Origin: Gaeumannomyces sp. JS-464
Taxonomy: Eukaryota > Ascomycota > Sordariomycetes > Magnaporthales > Magnaporthaceae
DNA: 64,000 nt
Direction: 5' to 3'
Assembly: GCA_002197995.1 (NCBI GenBank)
Contig: NGZR01000004.1
Location: 1,054,001 to 1,118,000 of the forward strand
Part shown: positions 47,157-60,100 of the stretch, piece after piece
Layout of the letters: every line of letters begins with the position of its first letter
How positions within the stretch are numbered: the stretch's first letter is position 1
The notes under the pieces: generated by a model
Database searches by the model: none
The model's input: the letters and a program-made list of their open reading frames with translations, nothing else
What the model was told of the DNA's origin: nothing
Program-made: the position numbers and the translations under genes

Positions 47157-49697
47157 GTTCCCGTGTCCGGGCTTGACGTTTGCTTGTTCCTGCAGGGATA
47201 CGGGAGGGAGCCATTTTTGCTAGCAAACAGCCACCACTGCCGCGCAAGCTACTGCTCGCAGCTGCAGTGGTGGTCGATCGTTGGCTGCGTGTTGCTGCTG
47301 GCGGGCCCAAAGCAGCATCGCGGGCGGCAGGGACACGAGGAAGAGCGTAGCGTCAAGCTGTTTGGTCGCCTGTTCGGCGGCTGCCACGCCGCCGAGCAAA
47401 ATTTTGCAGACAGCACGCAAGTCGGCCGGCAGCGATGGCCAAGCACGGCCTAAGTAGGCTAGTGTCGCTGGTGGGCACGCACCGCACGGCCTCCCAGCCA
47501 CTGGCCCCATATCCACCTGTCATCCGGCTTCCCTGCTCGACGTTTGTCGACATGGTTGCTGGGGCTAGCACGCGCTGCTAGAGCCGTCGGCCGGGCTGTT
47601 TTGAAGCTTCAATCCCGTGGCCTGTGCTCGACTTGTCTGGGCTGCTGGTGCTGATCCCCCGTTGCCCCTCCATCATGGGGCTGGAACCCACCAGCCAGAG
47701 ACCAGGTGCACATCGAGTCCGGTACCTCTAGGGTCCAACCGTATGAGCCCACCTCTGTAGGGGCTGGCCAGACAGTTGAGGACCCCAAGGGCGTACTTGT
47801 AGCGCTGTCGTACACGGCTTATGTTGTGCGAGGGCAGGCAAAAAGCAAGGGCGACCAATGATGGACAACGGGATGACGGGACGTGAAGGAAGGTGCTCCC
47901 TTTCTATCTACTTTTTATTTTTCTTTTTATTACTTTTCTTCTCTCTCTTCGTTGTTGCGGAAGTTGCTCCCTCTGTGCCTGCCTGGCCACCTACACACGC
48001 ACCTTCCCTACGACATCGGAGACCGGGGTAGGCAGCCTTGTGCGATTGTTACTTCCAATGCCTGTAGTTTGCTCTCTTTGCCCTGCTCGCTCTGTTTGTG
48101 CTGCCATTGCTTGCAGCCCTGGCTTCTTCTTGTTTCCACACAGCATGGCGTTTGTCCGTTCATGACCCTGGCCCTTCTTGACCACTGCCACCCACACCAC
48201 GACCAGACGAAGCTCGGCTCGCACCGGGCACGCATGAGGTGAAAGGTGCCTTCAGCCAGGTACCCTCGCCTAGGTACCTCCTCCCTCCATATCGAGACAC
48301 CTCCACTACCTATCCATGCCTCTCTGCGGCATCCTGTAGGTCGAGCGGTTGCGGAGCCACCTCAGTGCCAGCCGGCACACCTCTTTTTAGGAGGGCCTCC
48401 CAGGTTGGGGCTGGTATCGACCAAGGGGGCCGAGGTACCGGCTACCCCGAAGCGCACATGCGCGCGTCACCCCTTCCTACAGATGTTCTTTCTCGGGTTC
48501 TCTCCAATTCTCTCTCTCATAGGCCCTCCTGCCGCTACTCACCCTTCCCGTCTGCGCGCTACCTCCGCTTTGGATTCTTTAGGTGTTTCCACTCCCACTC
48601 CCCTCTCGCTCTCCCTCCCGATTTGCCCCTAGTGTACGCCCTCCTTTTCCGTACTTGAAACTGTTGCTTGTTCCCGCTTTTCGCCATGTGCATCACCGTC
48701 TTTGGTGGGTGGAGATCTGGTTCTCACCACGAGGTCGTGATCGAGTCCTCCCCCTCGGTCACCGCCGGTGGCGCACACATTACACTTTCTATCAAGTACC
48801 ACCACCGAGGCCTGTCGAACTTGGCCCCCACCGCCCTGTGCCCTGCGCCTTCCCAGGGCTGGGAAGGCGAGAAGGCAAAAAGAAGCATAAAGATAAATAA
48901 CGAGGATATAAGTACTATACTGCCCACCCAAGGTGCCACCTATGTGCCCCTCCCTCCTCGTCCTGACCCCGTCCTTTCTGGAATATCATCAAGGGGGCAC
49001 ACCCACCATTCCGCTTTCCCGCCTTTTCTCCACCCCCTTTGTCCAAAGCAATCTGGTCCAGTGCCACCCCCCTTGGAGTGTCACCTCACCCCTACCTGCC
49101 GCTCCTGTCTACTACCCTACGTACCTCCTACCTCCATAATCTGCCGTGCTTATCCCAACACCCTTTGTCAACCGCCCTCCCAGCTCCCAGCACCTGCAGC
49201 TCAACGGCGGTACCGCCTGATCAACGTTTCCAGCCCTGCTGCTGCAGAGTACCTCACCTACCCCTACCCAGAACCCAGAACCCGTCCAGACCCCCGCCCA
49301 TCTCGCCCGAGACATCCCAAGCAGCCGAGCTATACGTCGACGGGAAGCCGGAGCTTCGCATCTACAGCATCACGCGATACTACGCAAAGCCGGTCGCCGT
49401 CTCCTTGTTTGGTACCCGATTTTACCCTTATCCGATAGCACCGGAGGTGCTGTCCGCGCGAACCAACGAGGCACGTAGCCAACGGCCGGCCTCCTTTTGC
49501 GGCCTTTGGCGTGTTATTAGACACGCTGGACCGTCACCAGCCCCTTTATGCGGGGTATCTACCTTGGGGCATAAAGGGACCCCCTCGATATCAACCCGAC
49601 CTGTCGCTCTCTCGGACCAGCTGCCGAACTCCCCGTTCCCAACACGTCTAGGCTTGAACACCCTGGAACCTAATCCATACGACAAAGCGGCAGAATC

Positions 49698-50626
49698 ATG
49701 GCGTTCCCTCATCCTGGTGGCGGGCCGCCCTTCCATCATGCTCAGGTAAGGAACGTGTCCTTGAGTCAACAGATACAAACCATCTAGCCGTTCGCTACTT
49801 AGCCGCCCGTATTTCACCGGACATCTCGCCTGTATCGCGGCCTCTGCTCTTGCAGAGTCGTGGGCTGCAACGCTTTGTGCCAGACTAACTCCTTTTTTTC
49901 TTCTTGTGTCTTCCCATTCTCGCGGCACAGCCGTTCGCTGATGGACAGTTCGACATTTTTGAGTGGCACAACCAGTTCGAGTCGTGTGTGCGTTATTTCT
50001 TGGACCACGCGCAACACACGGGCCCGGTACAGGCTGTCGCCGCCTTCATTAATATCCAGCTGCCCTTCCAGAAGGCGCACAATCCAGTCATATCCTCGAG
50101 GCCTACAGCGTCGCCCCCTATGCCTCCGGGACCGGGCGGAGCAGCAGGGATTGGGCCGTCGTCCTCGCGGGCGGCCGGAAAGCTATCATTAGGCCTACCT
50201 GCGTCGTCTGGGATGCCGGGAGAGGCGGATCCGCGACACGTGGCGCAGGCAGCATCGTACTGCACCCTGAATCCCTACATTCGACGTCTCGTGGCCACCG
50301 GCTTCGATATCCCAGCTGTGCTTCATGGCTTCTTCGGAGACGACTGGGCAGTAGGTGTCGGCCCGCTGCACGAGGCGGAGCGCCGCAACTACCTCTTCGC
50401 AGCCAAGAGCGACAGCTGGCTGCGAGTCAAGACAAATTACGACATGGGTGAGGGGCAGATGGTGCCCTTTCTCAAACCGCTTCAGAACGTCACCGAGCTC
50501 GAGATCCAGGGAGCCGAGGCCAGCTGGAGCGAGTGGCTGGCCATGCAAGACTGGATGCTCGGACCCCGCGCCCCCTGTCGACGACGGCAGCCCCCAGCAG
50601 GGCGGCCATGGGAGTGTCAACATTAA
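49698..50626 (+). CDS. conserved filamentous-fungal protein, function unknown
   Basis: Exon 1 is 49698-49745 (MAFPHPGGGPPFHHAQ); exon 2 is 49931-50626, joined phase 0 across a GTAAGG...CACAG intron, giving 247 aa. The core is PFADGQFDIFEWHNQFESCV, then RYFLDHAQHTGPVQAVAAF and INIQLPFQ; a Pro/Gly/Ser linker; then YIRRLVATGFDIPAVLHGFF and FAAKSDSWLRVKTNY. I recall similar fungal proteins carrying an 'Ilp, apoptosis inhibitor' label, but I see no BIR domain or other support for that. The last about 15 residues are Arg-rich, as in an out-of-frame read. A missing or extra base near 50565-50575 would instead give a Gly/Pro/Asp-containing end to 50711. Confidence 0.7.
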
Positions 50627-52623
50627 GGCGCGAGGAGGAGTGATTATGTGGTCCTTTTGTTTCCTCTCGGGATGGTTGGCCAGTCAGACGCAAGAGGAGG
50701 AGGGGGGATGAACACGAACGGGAACCACCTGTAAGGGAGCAACTTGTGTCACACACACACAAAAGCCCGTCCACCAGGGATGGTATCTTCGTCTGGCTTT
50801 GATTTGCCCTATTCGGATCATCGCCAGGGGAGCTGCGGTTGAGCTAGCTCGCCTGCATCCTGGAGAGGAGGGAAGGAGGGAGAGGATAGACAAAGGTGCC
50901 ATCCGGCTCCACTCTTGTCCTTCGGTGATGCTCAGCCCGTCTGGCCCTAACTTGGGTCAGTGTATTTGTACGGCAGCTCGGAACTCATTGGGTGGCGTTA
51001 GCGGAAGGTTGCGAGTTGTACCGAGCACTAGTCCTCTCTTGATTGGGCTATCCTTCCTTTGAAACGACTATCTTTCTATTTCTTTTTTTCCTTCTTCCCC
51101 CAAGACTAAATTCTCTAATCCCTCGTTCGTTAATTTGATATCGTTTCACGTCCCTTTTTATTTTTTTTTTATTTTTTTTTTATGGTTCACCGCGAGTAGG
51201 CGTGAAGAGTTGTCATACATAGCCGAGGACAGATTCATTCACGGCGCTTAGATGCTTGCTTGTCTGGTGTGTTGTCACGTCGCATCTTGGCTGGGCCGCA
51301 AGGCCTCGTAGAGACATCGTTGCGGCTAAGGGATGGGTGTGCTTCACTTGTTAGCCCCCTGGACCCCGCTTGAACTGGTCAAGCCAGCGCAGTTCTTTCG
51401 TGGCGGGTGACCAAGGAGAGTGATGCAATCGCGTTTGTAGACGTCGCTGGGGAACAATGATAGCGCCGGAGGCATGCTGTCTGTTTCGAGCATGCTTCGG
51501 ATGGCGCTTGCGACCCCTGAACGGCCCCAGCAAAAGAGGTTGACGTTGGTCAGGAATAGCAAGGGTAATGTGTTCGCTATGGACAGGGGAGGTAATAAGA
51601 TGCGGGCGTAGGAGGTGGTGCAAGAGAGAAACGTTGATGATAAAAATAAACGTGTTTTTGCTGTGTTTGCTGTGTAGGGGTGGGTTGGCAGGGCAAAAGC
51701 AAAGGCAGAGGCAGAGGCTCCGTGGATGCCTGTGGGTGATGGTGGGTATGGGGTAAGGGATGATGTGCATCTTTGCGCCGCCAGAGCCTCGTACGTAGAC
51801 GAGCACGAATAGAAGGGGTGTCTGTGTCATCTGGTATCGATTATGATGCACACGAGACAGATAGGTACACCCGATGTCTACCTAGGCAGGTACCCACCTA
51901 GGTCCCATACACGTGGGATCTAGGCCTAGATGAGCAGGCGGCGCCTACAGTCGCCAGTGATCAGTGACCATCCAGGCGAGCGTGAGCACGCGATCTCCTG
52001 TCTCCGCTGGATGCAAAAAGCGCAAAAGGGGCGAGGTTCGGCGCGTTTGAGTGGAGGGCCGCTTATCAGTTGTCGATGTCTGGTGCCCGTCATGGAGGGT
52101 GGCTTGCAAGGCTCAGCAGTCGTGGGGCTGAAATTCATGCCCCGGGCTTCCACGACTTGACACTTGACAGCAGTGTGAGTGGGCCTGGGCCGCGTTTCCT
52201 CCAGGGGGCCTCGGAACGCTCCTTCCCCTCGTTTGTGTGCCTGGCACCCCCTGCCTGGCTCTCGCTGCGGCACAGAACCCCGGTCGACGGGGACTGCACG
52301 CGCAACCCACCGCAATGTTGGTTTTTGAAGCGTCAATTGACACGAGGACGCTGCGCTCAGACGCCTCGAGTGGGTTCGCCAGTGCCGACGACGAAGCTGT
52401 GACTGTCGCAAGACACAAAGCAAGAGCTCCTTCGTCGGCTCCCTCTTTTGCTCTCTATTGGCCAGGTCCGTGGATTGCGTTCCATCCGCGCCCAGCAAAA
52501 GGCCCCAACTGCGCGGTTTCTTTTGACAGCGTCCACACCAAACGAGTTTCGGCCGAGCAAGGGGACACGAGAGAAACGTCAAACGAAACCCCGACCGATG
52601 CGACGCTGCTAGCACAACCGCCG
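50627..52623. other. intergenic, no gene recognised
   Basis: 2 kb between same-strand genes. AT-rich 3' flank at 51060-51180 with long T runs, one TACCTAGG patch at 51861-51903, then GC-rich promoter. ORFs on either strand (for example 51351-51851 minus, 51926-52813 minus) have no family resemblance. Confidence 0.5.
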
Positions 52624-55600
52624 ATGGAGGCCGACGCGACGGGAGGAGGAGGAGCGGCAGTGGCAGCAGTGGCAGCGGTGGCAGCAGGCAAAGACGGAGG
52701 CGGGGTAGCGCTAGCACCGGCACCAGCACCGGCAGTAGGAACAGCTGGAGTCGCGCCGAGCGGCGGCGACGCGACCACGACGACGCCGCAACACCCGCCG
52801 GCGACGGCGACAACCCCCGCCGCGATGGCGATGGGGCAGTGGACGCTGTTCCTGTCGCGCTGCCTGGCCACGCGACTCGACCCTGAGACGTTGATTATTC
52901 GTACGTGGTGCTGCTGTACGCCAAGCACCCGCTGCCGCCCCGCGCCGTCGCCGACGTCTTCCTGCGCCCGCGACCCGGCAACTCGGACTGCCTCGACCCG
53001 CGCATCCCGCCCTACCTGCAGATCCTTCTCGCCCATCAGTTCGTCGATGCCCTGTCGATCCTCGAGGCCATGTACCGCTACTCGACCTCGCACACGCAGA
53101 GCCAGGCCGGCATGCCGGCGCCTGAAGATGGCGAGGACGAGAAGCAGGGCAATGGCAGTAATGGCAATAATGGGAGTGCCGGCGCCGGGAAGAACAATGC
53201 GCGGCGCCGCCAGAAGCAGCGGCCCCTGATGTGGGGCAGCTCGTACGCGGCCGAGGAGCACACCTTTTACCGCCTGACCAAGTCCATCGCGCAGGGCTCG
53301 GGCATAAGGAGCGTGAGGGACGCTATCGAGATCGCAAGGGTCATGGCTCGGTGGATGAACCTCTTCACCGCGGCCGCCGCTGCTTTCGCTGCCGACCCCA
53401 TGGGCCCGCTGCAGAACTCCCTGCCGCTCCAGGAGATGGAGTCGGCCCGCGCCGGCTTCGTCTTGCTGCTGCTGGGCCTCTGCGAGAGCAAGCTTATGCT
53501 CTCATCCTTGAGCCATGCCGAGGCAAAAGGTAAGTCGCCGTATTGTTGGGCAGGAGCAGGTGGCTTGTTTGCTCTAGATAAGGTAGACCCTGACGCGAGA
53601 TGATATTTGCTTGCCCGCCGCTACAGTCGCCCGCAAGGAGCTCTCGGAGAGCCTGGCCAACTTTGTGCCGTCCATGGTACAGAGCGCCGCGCAGATAGCA
53701 GCCCGCCTGGAAGTATTCCGGACCGAGACCTTAGCCGGCTTTGAGCCTGTGGACAAGGCCAAAGAGGCCGCCCACGCAGAGATGAATGCCCTCCTCGACT
53801 CGGCCGTGCCGCCTGAGAACCTGGCCCTCCCCGAAATCCTTATCACCAACACACGTGCCGGGCTTTACATTTACGTGAACTCACTTGTGCGTCGTCCTTT
53901 CCCCACCCGAGGGACAGACACGGACGTGCTAACGTGATCCTCATCCCAACGCAGCTCGCCGGCCGTCCTCTAGTGGACGACATTGCCATATTTAATTACT
54001 TACACAACAGATTCCAGGGAAACCTGCAGCAAATGGCTATCGACCTGATACTGGCGTCGTTTGATATGATCGCTCACGCGGCGACCTCGCGGCAGCCGCA
54101 GAGGGCAGCGCACGTGCTGCGGTCCTACCTGACCAACAAGGTGCCGCTGCTGCTGGTATCCCTGGCCGCATCCGCCACCCCTTTATACCCCTTCAACGCC
54201 GCGGCATGCGTCGAGCATGCGGTTCGGCAGGTTGGCTCGGCCACCTTCCCTAACATGTCCGAGTACCTGGTCAGCAGCTCGAGCCGCAACGCCAACACCC
54301 TGACCGAGGGCACGCGCGAGGACTTCCTCTTCGCCTGCTGCCTGCACGGCCTCATCCCCGAGGCGCGCATCGAGCCCATCCTTAACGAGACATGTATCGG
54401 CTCACTGCCGCCCGAGGGCCGCCTCGTCAAGGACAACCTGGTGCAGGAGTGTCTTGCAGACCCAGAGAAGACCAACCAGCTGGTTAGGAACCTCGACAAG
54501 TGCGACGGCAACGTCGGCGCCATCAGCCAGGCCCTGGTTGAGGTGCTCGGTCGGCTTTGCAACATGAAGGAGACCATGACTTTGAAGACGCTGTGTAACC
54601 AACTAGCGAGAGACCCCGTCTATCTCGACGTGTTGCTGCTCTTTGACAAGTTGCCGACCATAGTGACGCCGCTCTGCGAGCTTCTGGATAACTGGAGGTA
54701 TGACGAGGACCAGGGCGAGTTCCAGCCCGTGTACGAGGAGTTCGGGTCCGTCCTGCTTCTGCTGCTGGCCTTTGTCTACCGCTACAACCTCTCTGCCGCC
54801 GACCTGGGCATCAGGTCCGCCGACTCCTTTGTCGCCAAGCTGATCAGCCGCGGGAATATGGCCCTGCACCTGGACGAGCTCTCGGAGCAGGAGCAGAACC
54901 ACCTCGACAAGTGGATTCACGGCCTCTTCGACAGCGACGCCGGCGGCCTAGGCGACGAGTTGATGTCTGCGTGCCCGCCACAGGAGTTTTACCTCTTGAT
55001 ACCCACTCTCTTCTACAACATTGTCCTCGCCGTCAGCACAGGTTGTCTGTCTGAGGAGAGTCTTAAGAGCGGCTTGGAGTGTGAGCTTTCCCCCCTTGTT
55101 TGTTCACATGAGCCGTCGTGTCTCTCCGTCTCGCCAAGGCAACCCCCACCGTGACCGCTACTGACCTGTCTATAGATCTTGTCGATACCTTCCTCCTCCC
55201 GGCCCTCGTGCCCGCAATCATTTACCTGTGCAACCATCTTTGGATCGATCGATTCGACGAACAAAAGGCCATCATCAGGATACTGCAGCTTATTCTCGCC
55301 CCCAGTTCTATTTCCAATGAAGCATCCACAATGCTCTCGTCCGTACTTAGCATGGTCGCCAAGCCTCTCGACCATGCACTACGAACATACCAACGTCAGG
55401 ATGTGAAGAGCCAGGAGATCGAGCCGCTGCTCCGCATATTGAAGGCACACGTCCCGGTGTCGAGGCGCACGGGAGCCGCCGACAACAACGAGCTCGATCA
55501 GTGGACGAGCACGCCCGGCGGCGGCATCAACCAGGCCGTGCGTAACACATTCAGGGGCCTCGTGTCATGGAGTCTGGCGCCTCCCGACCCCGAGCGGAAC

Positions 55601-56349
55601 CCAGCCCCCTACACGCACCGTCAGGTCCTGGTCGCGCTCCGGCTGCTACGGGCACGTGGTCTACTGCGCCTTTTGCTGGACGAATTCCGGCAGCAGGCCG
55701 AGCAGGGCAACGAGAGCGTCGCGCTCGATGTGTGTTGCGCCCTCGTCTGCGCCCCCGATGCCGGCGCGGGCGAGCAGCCGGACGAGGCGGCGGCCCGCCA
55801 GCAGCACCAGCAGATGAACATGCTCGACGCAGCCGGCGGCGTCGTGGCCCCCGTGCCCATGCCGCCCCAGCAGCAGCGCCTCATGTCGCTCCGCCAGGCC
55901 CTGCGCTACGAGGCCGAAGACTGGAAGAAGATCCAGCGCCACGACCCGGCCATGGCCGAGGCCGTCGTGCGCTTGCACCGTCGCGTCGAGGAGCAGATGG
56001 CTGTGTCGGACGCCGCCGCCGCCGCCGCCGCTGCCGCGGCTACGGCTGCCGCCACGGCAGGCATGCTTCAGGGCAGCGACATCAACGACATGATGGTCGG
56101 GGACGCGGCCATGGCGGCCGCGGCTGCTGCCGTCGCAGCCGAGGGCGCCTCGGGGGCCGATGGCATGTCGCTCGACACGTCGGTCGGCGTCGGGCTCGAC
56201 CTCGGTGGCGGCGACCTCAACCTGGGCGGCTCCCGGCCCAACTCGGTCGGCGGCCTCGACGCGGCCTTGATTTGGGTGACGACATGTTCAGGGGACTCGG
56301 GCCCCTGGACGGACTGAGCGGATGGGACGATGTTATGGACATGAGCTGA
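52624..56349 (+). CDS. med5: Mediator complex tail subunit Med5 (Nut1)
   Basis: Nuclear coactivator subunit bridging transcription factors and RNA polymerase II. Exons 52624-53529, 53627-53886, 53955-55080, 55176-56349. The first 67 residues are Ala/Pro-rich; the core could equally start at the Met at 52825 (MGQWTLFLSRCLATRLDPE). Family-typical segments are VVLLYAKHPLPPRAVADVF, GRPLVDDIAIFNYLHNRFQG, REDFLFACCLHGLIPE and LWIDRFDEQKAIIRILQLI. The long helical repeat body ends in poly-Ala/Gly and an acidic-aromatic tail (LSGWDDVMDMS). A missing base between 52893 and 52894 and another between 56269 and 56270 break the frame. Both are TTGATT where TTGGATT would read correctly. Corrected length is about 1155 aa. 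Confidence 0.9.
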
Positions 56350-57117
56350 GGGCTTACGCCACGCCCGCTCGAAGAGACGAATGGCATGCTTTGCGATAAA
56401 AGTACAACTACGGTTATGTTGTATATGATGTGTAGCGCAAGAAAACAATAAAAGAAAGAAGAGGGGGGGGGGGGAAACCACCAATTCTTAGATGGATAAT
56501 TTATATTAGAAACAGCCACCCAAAGAGTTGGTGCTCAGATATTTATCATTCGTAGCCAATCTCTCCTGTCTTTGGCTTTCCGAGGTGTCTGTCTAGAAGA
56601 TCGCGATGACTAGGCATCCAATCACCGATAGCGTCCCACTAACCTGCAGAACATGGGTATCACTTGACGTTACATATATATGCAAGGCATCAATCAATCA
56701 TCCGATTGTCTGTCGGGTGACCAGATCCCTCATGGAGGGGACGGGAGATTCCGTCCGACGTACATGGGAGATGGATGGAAGTCGTGGCTGCATAGGAAGC
56801 TGTTGTGATTGCGGAGGTAACTTAAATGGGTATATCCAGTCTTCAGCTGGTGGTGTGTTTATTGTTTAGAACGTCTGCTTTTTCTATATAAGCCAGCTCT
56901 TCTGTAGGATAACCCAAGAAAAAAAGAAAAAAGAAAAAAAAAAAAAAGGATGGCTGAAAAATGCCCAGGAAGAATGGCAGACCGTTTAGGCAGTATGAAA
57001 AAAAAAATATATTAAAATCCCCTCATAGAATGTTGATACAATAAGAAAAAGGAAACTTCGTTAAATCTGTCGTCATCGCTTCCGTTATCATGGCAAGGAC
57101 GACGGACGACATCATAC
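56350..57117. other. convergent 3' flanks of med5 and the CxxC gene
   Basis: About 770 bp, AT-rich, with A tracts (56921-56947, 57000-57007) and an ATAAAA/AATAAA-like stretch near 56396-56460. No gene recognised. Confidence 0.5.
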
Positions 57118-60100
57118 TCACTCAACTCTCTGCCACCTCCTCGTGTAGTAGTCGAGCTTGTGCTGGTGTGCGCCACCCGAGCTCGCATTGCGGGCTTCGT
57201 ACTCAGCCAACTTATTCCTGCATTCCTTTTCCACTTCGACTCTCTCGCTCACTCTCTGAGCCAGCAGGCCCATGTCCTGGGCCCGGCACGCCTTGTGGAA
57301 AATAGCGCGCATGCGGTCCGAGTAGAGCTGGCAGGTATGCGGCCGCTTCAGAAGAACAGGGTGAGACAGGAAGTCGATGGCCACGGGGTTCATGAGGTCC
57401 AGTTCCGGGACTACCACCTCATCGTAGCAGACCTTGCAGACTGTCATTTCTGGTATAGAGGTCATTACGAACCACTCGCGGCCTTTTATCTGTCGGCTGC
57501 GCGCGCACATCATCTCGGTGATACGCTTGAGCCTCGAACAGAGATGCCGCATGTCCGGAGCCGAGCTGCGTTTGAGCGCGGCCTCAGACACTTCCTCGAA
57601 CTCGTCCAAGTATCGCCCAAACCACCTCCTTCGCGCTGGCGCACAATCGAGGGAACATATAGACTGTGTTGGCTCGGCTTTCTGGCTGAGTGGTTGGAAG
57701 ATACCGGCAGGTTCGGGAACAGGATCTGCACTGCTTCGGCGCAGGGCAGACAGGCTGTGAAGTTCTCCACAGGCTCGCTATCCCCAGGGTACCGGATGGT
57801 CGTCCACACGCGCGTTGCAGTCTGGCTAGCCGTACATGGCTGGTGCTTGCTGGCACTCACGGCCATCTTTTGCAGCAGCTGCAGGTTGGGCAGTCGGTGT
57901 CTCTTTATCAAGACCCAGGCTTCGTAGTACCAGGCTGATGCGCCCATGTCGCACGCGATCGGCCGGTCCGACGGGCGATAGGGCGCGGTCACGAATAAAT
58001 GCGCGAACTCAGTGTCTGCGAAAACGCCGTTATAGCAGCTGGGGCAGATGTTGAATGTGGACGCGAGGGGGTGTAATCCAGTCGTTGAAGCCAGCCTGTG
58101 GCTCCCGACGATGGCAAACCGGCAGTGATCCGTCGTCCCTGTCCAATGCATGTTGCACAAGGGAGACTGCTGATTGCTCTGGGTTTCCCGGGATAGAGGA
58201 CACCAGCGAGGGCGGCTGCCAGCAGTTCTGGGATCCGTCTGAGCTGACCGAGTCTTCGCGAGCCGGCGGTGGAGCAGACGTCTTCTTCCGGTTGATTGGG
58301 GGCGCAGTATCCCACACTGTTGTGGAAGATTTGGCCACGGCAGCGACAGCAGCCGCTCCAGCGGCGGCGGCGGCGGCAGCCACGGGGGGTATAGAGGGTG
58401 GGAAGTTCGACATGCGAGGCTGCGCCCTCGACTCGGGCCTTCGAGAGGTCTCTGTTTGATAAGACTGCGACCGCGATTCCGGGTGGCGTGGTGTTTCCGC
58501 CGCACGAGGCTGTGCGCGCGACTCTGGACGTCGTGGGGGTTCGGCTGTGGCCGCAAGAGAGACCCCATGGAGCGGTGACTTGGGAGGGGACAAGGGGGAC
58601 GCAGGAGAGGCAGGAACCTGCTCCTCGCCCGGCTGAATGGCCTCCTCAGGAATGGGGAAACTGGCCGAGGAGCGGGGGCTTGGGAGGGCAGAGGCAGCCC
58701 CAACCGCCAACCCAGACGTCCTAGGCGAGGGTAGTGGAGTACCGCGCCTCGAGATGCCGCTGCCCATTCTCCCATTCATGTGTGGCCGGCTGGAGTCCGG
58801 GCTAAGGAGGTAGTTTTGATCGCTCTGCCCGATGAAGGACTTACGCCGCTCACGGGCGTCCCAGGTCGAACGACGCGAGGCCGTGGAATACTCGTCACTT
58901 GAGGAGTCGCTATGAGTCCGGGCCTGCGGAGAGCGCTGGCTCCTGTAGCCCGAATCGTCCCTTGCTGGCTTCTGACGCTGAGAGTGGCGCCGCGATGGGG
59001 GCGAGCCCCTCCTCTCGGATCGCGGGCTCGAGACGTCGCCATGGTGGTACCGGGTTTCGTACCTCCTGCCATCGCGGTCGCGGTCCCGTTCTCGTTCTCG
59101 GTCACGGTCGCGATGGCGTTCTCGGTCACGTTCTCGATCGCGGTCCCGATCACGCTCTCGGTCACGGTCACGCTCTCGATCGCGGTCTCTATCTCTATCG
59201 CGATCCCGGTCGCGATCCCAAGGCCTTCGGTAGGCCTTCGGCATATCAACGGCACTAGCCGAACGCCTGTGCATTGGGACGTCCTCTGACGGGCACCGCA
59301 GCCGGTCAAGACCGACGCCACTCCGTCCCCCGCTGTGACCGTCATTCGCGGGCCTGCTGACAGTGCTGGACCGACGACGCGAATCACCGCCAGCGCTGCT
59401 GGGGTTGAAGTCGACGTAGGCTCTGTCCCGCCCCTTGGTTGAGTGCTTGATGACCGAAGGGGTCGGGGACAAGAACCCGTCGCCTGGAGGCCCACGTGAC
59501 TCCTGTCTTCCAAAGTGATCCAGTGGCTCCTGGTCTATCTGAGCGCTGGATTTTGTCATGTGAATCAATGGGGATGAGACTCTGGAAGGGGCTCTCGAAG
59601 GGCCCCTGGACTTGTCTCTGTGGCGGTCCCTCGGTGGAGACGGAGATCTAGCCGGAGTGCGAGAGGAGGCGGGGGCGGGAGTGCGGGAGGAGCGCGGAGG
59701 GGGGATGCCGGCAGCGAGGTCGGTCTCAATGCGAGGCAATTCGCTTCGCCGCCTTCGGCTTTTGCTCCGGTGGTCCTCCTGCTTGTCGCCCAGCCTATCG
59801 CCCAGTCTGCCGCCTAGCCTCTCATCCTGCCTGTCGCCGTGCCTGTCGCCCTTCGTGTCGCCCTGCCTTTCGGGCTGCTTGTCGGGCTGCTTGTCGGTCT
59901 GCTTGTCGACCGGTTTTTCCGCAGTCCGCAGTGGCATGGTGAACTTGCGACACGTGTTGGCCTCATAGGCGGGCTTCGCCCTGGCGGTCTTGTCGCTGGC
60001 ATCACTGCTAGCCGTCGGCACGTAGACAAACCTCCGCTCGGGGTTTTCAGGGCTGCTGGCGGAGTCATCGTCGCCATTGGCGGCCTTCAGAATCGGATGT

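Larger units (their letters stand above)
45001..49697. other. gene-poor interval, part 2
   Basis: Second half of the 9.6-kb gap. It holds a GCT microsatellite, T tracts at 47010-47025 and 47133-47156, and the largest TACCTAGGTA repeat patch. A 59-codon ORF from an ATG at 45418 (Ala-rich) is too biased to call. The 1-1.5 kb before 49698 is pyrimidine-rich and probably promoter plus leader of the next gene. Confidence 0.5.

Noticed and set aside
51926..52813. 295-codon minus-strand ORF upstream of med5
   Set aside because: Leu/Pro/Arg-biased, overlaps the med5 N-terminus and has no domain.
59085..59220. CRISPR-like or tandem DNA repeat array
   Set aside because: Units are degenerate hexanucleotides that encode RD/RE dipeptides in frame; no spacers.
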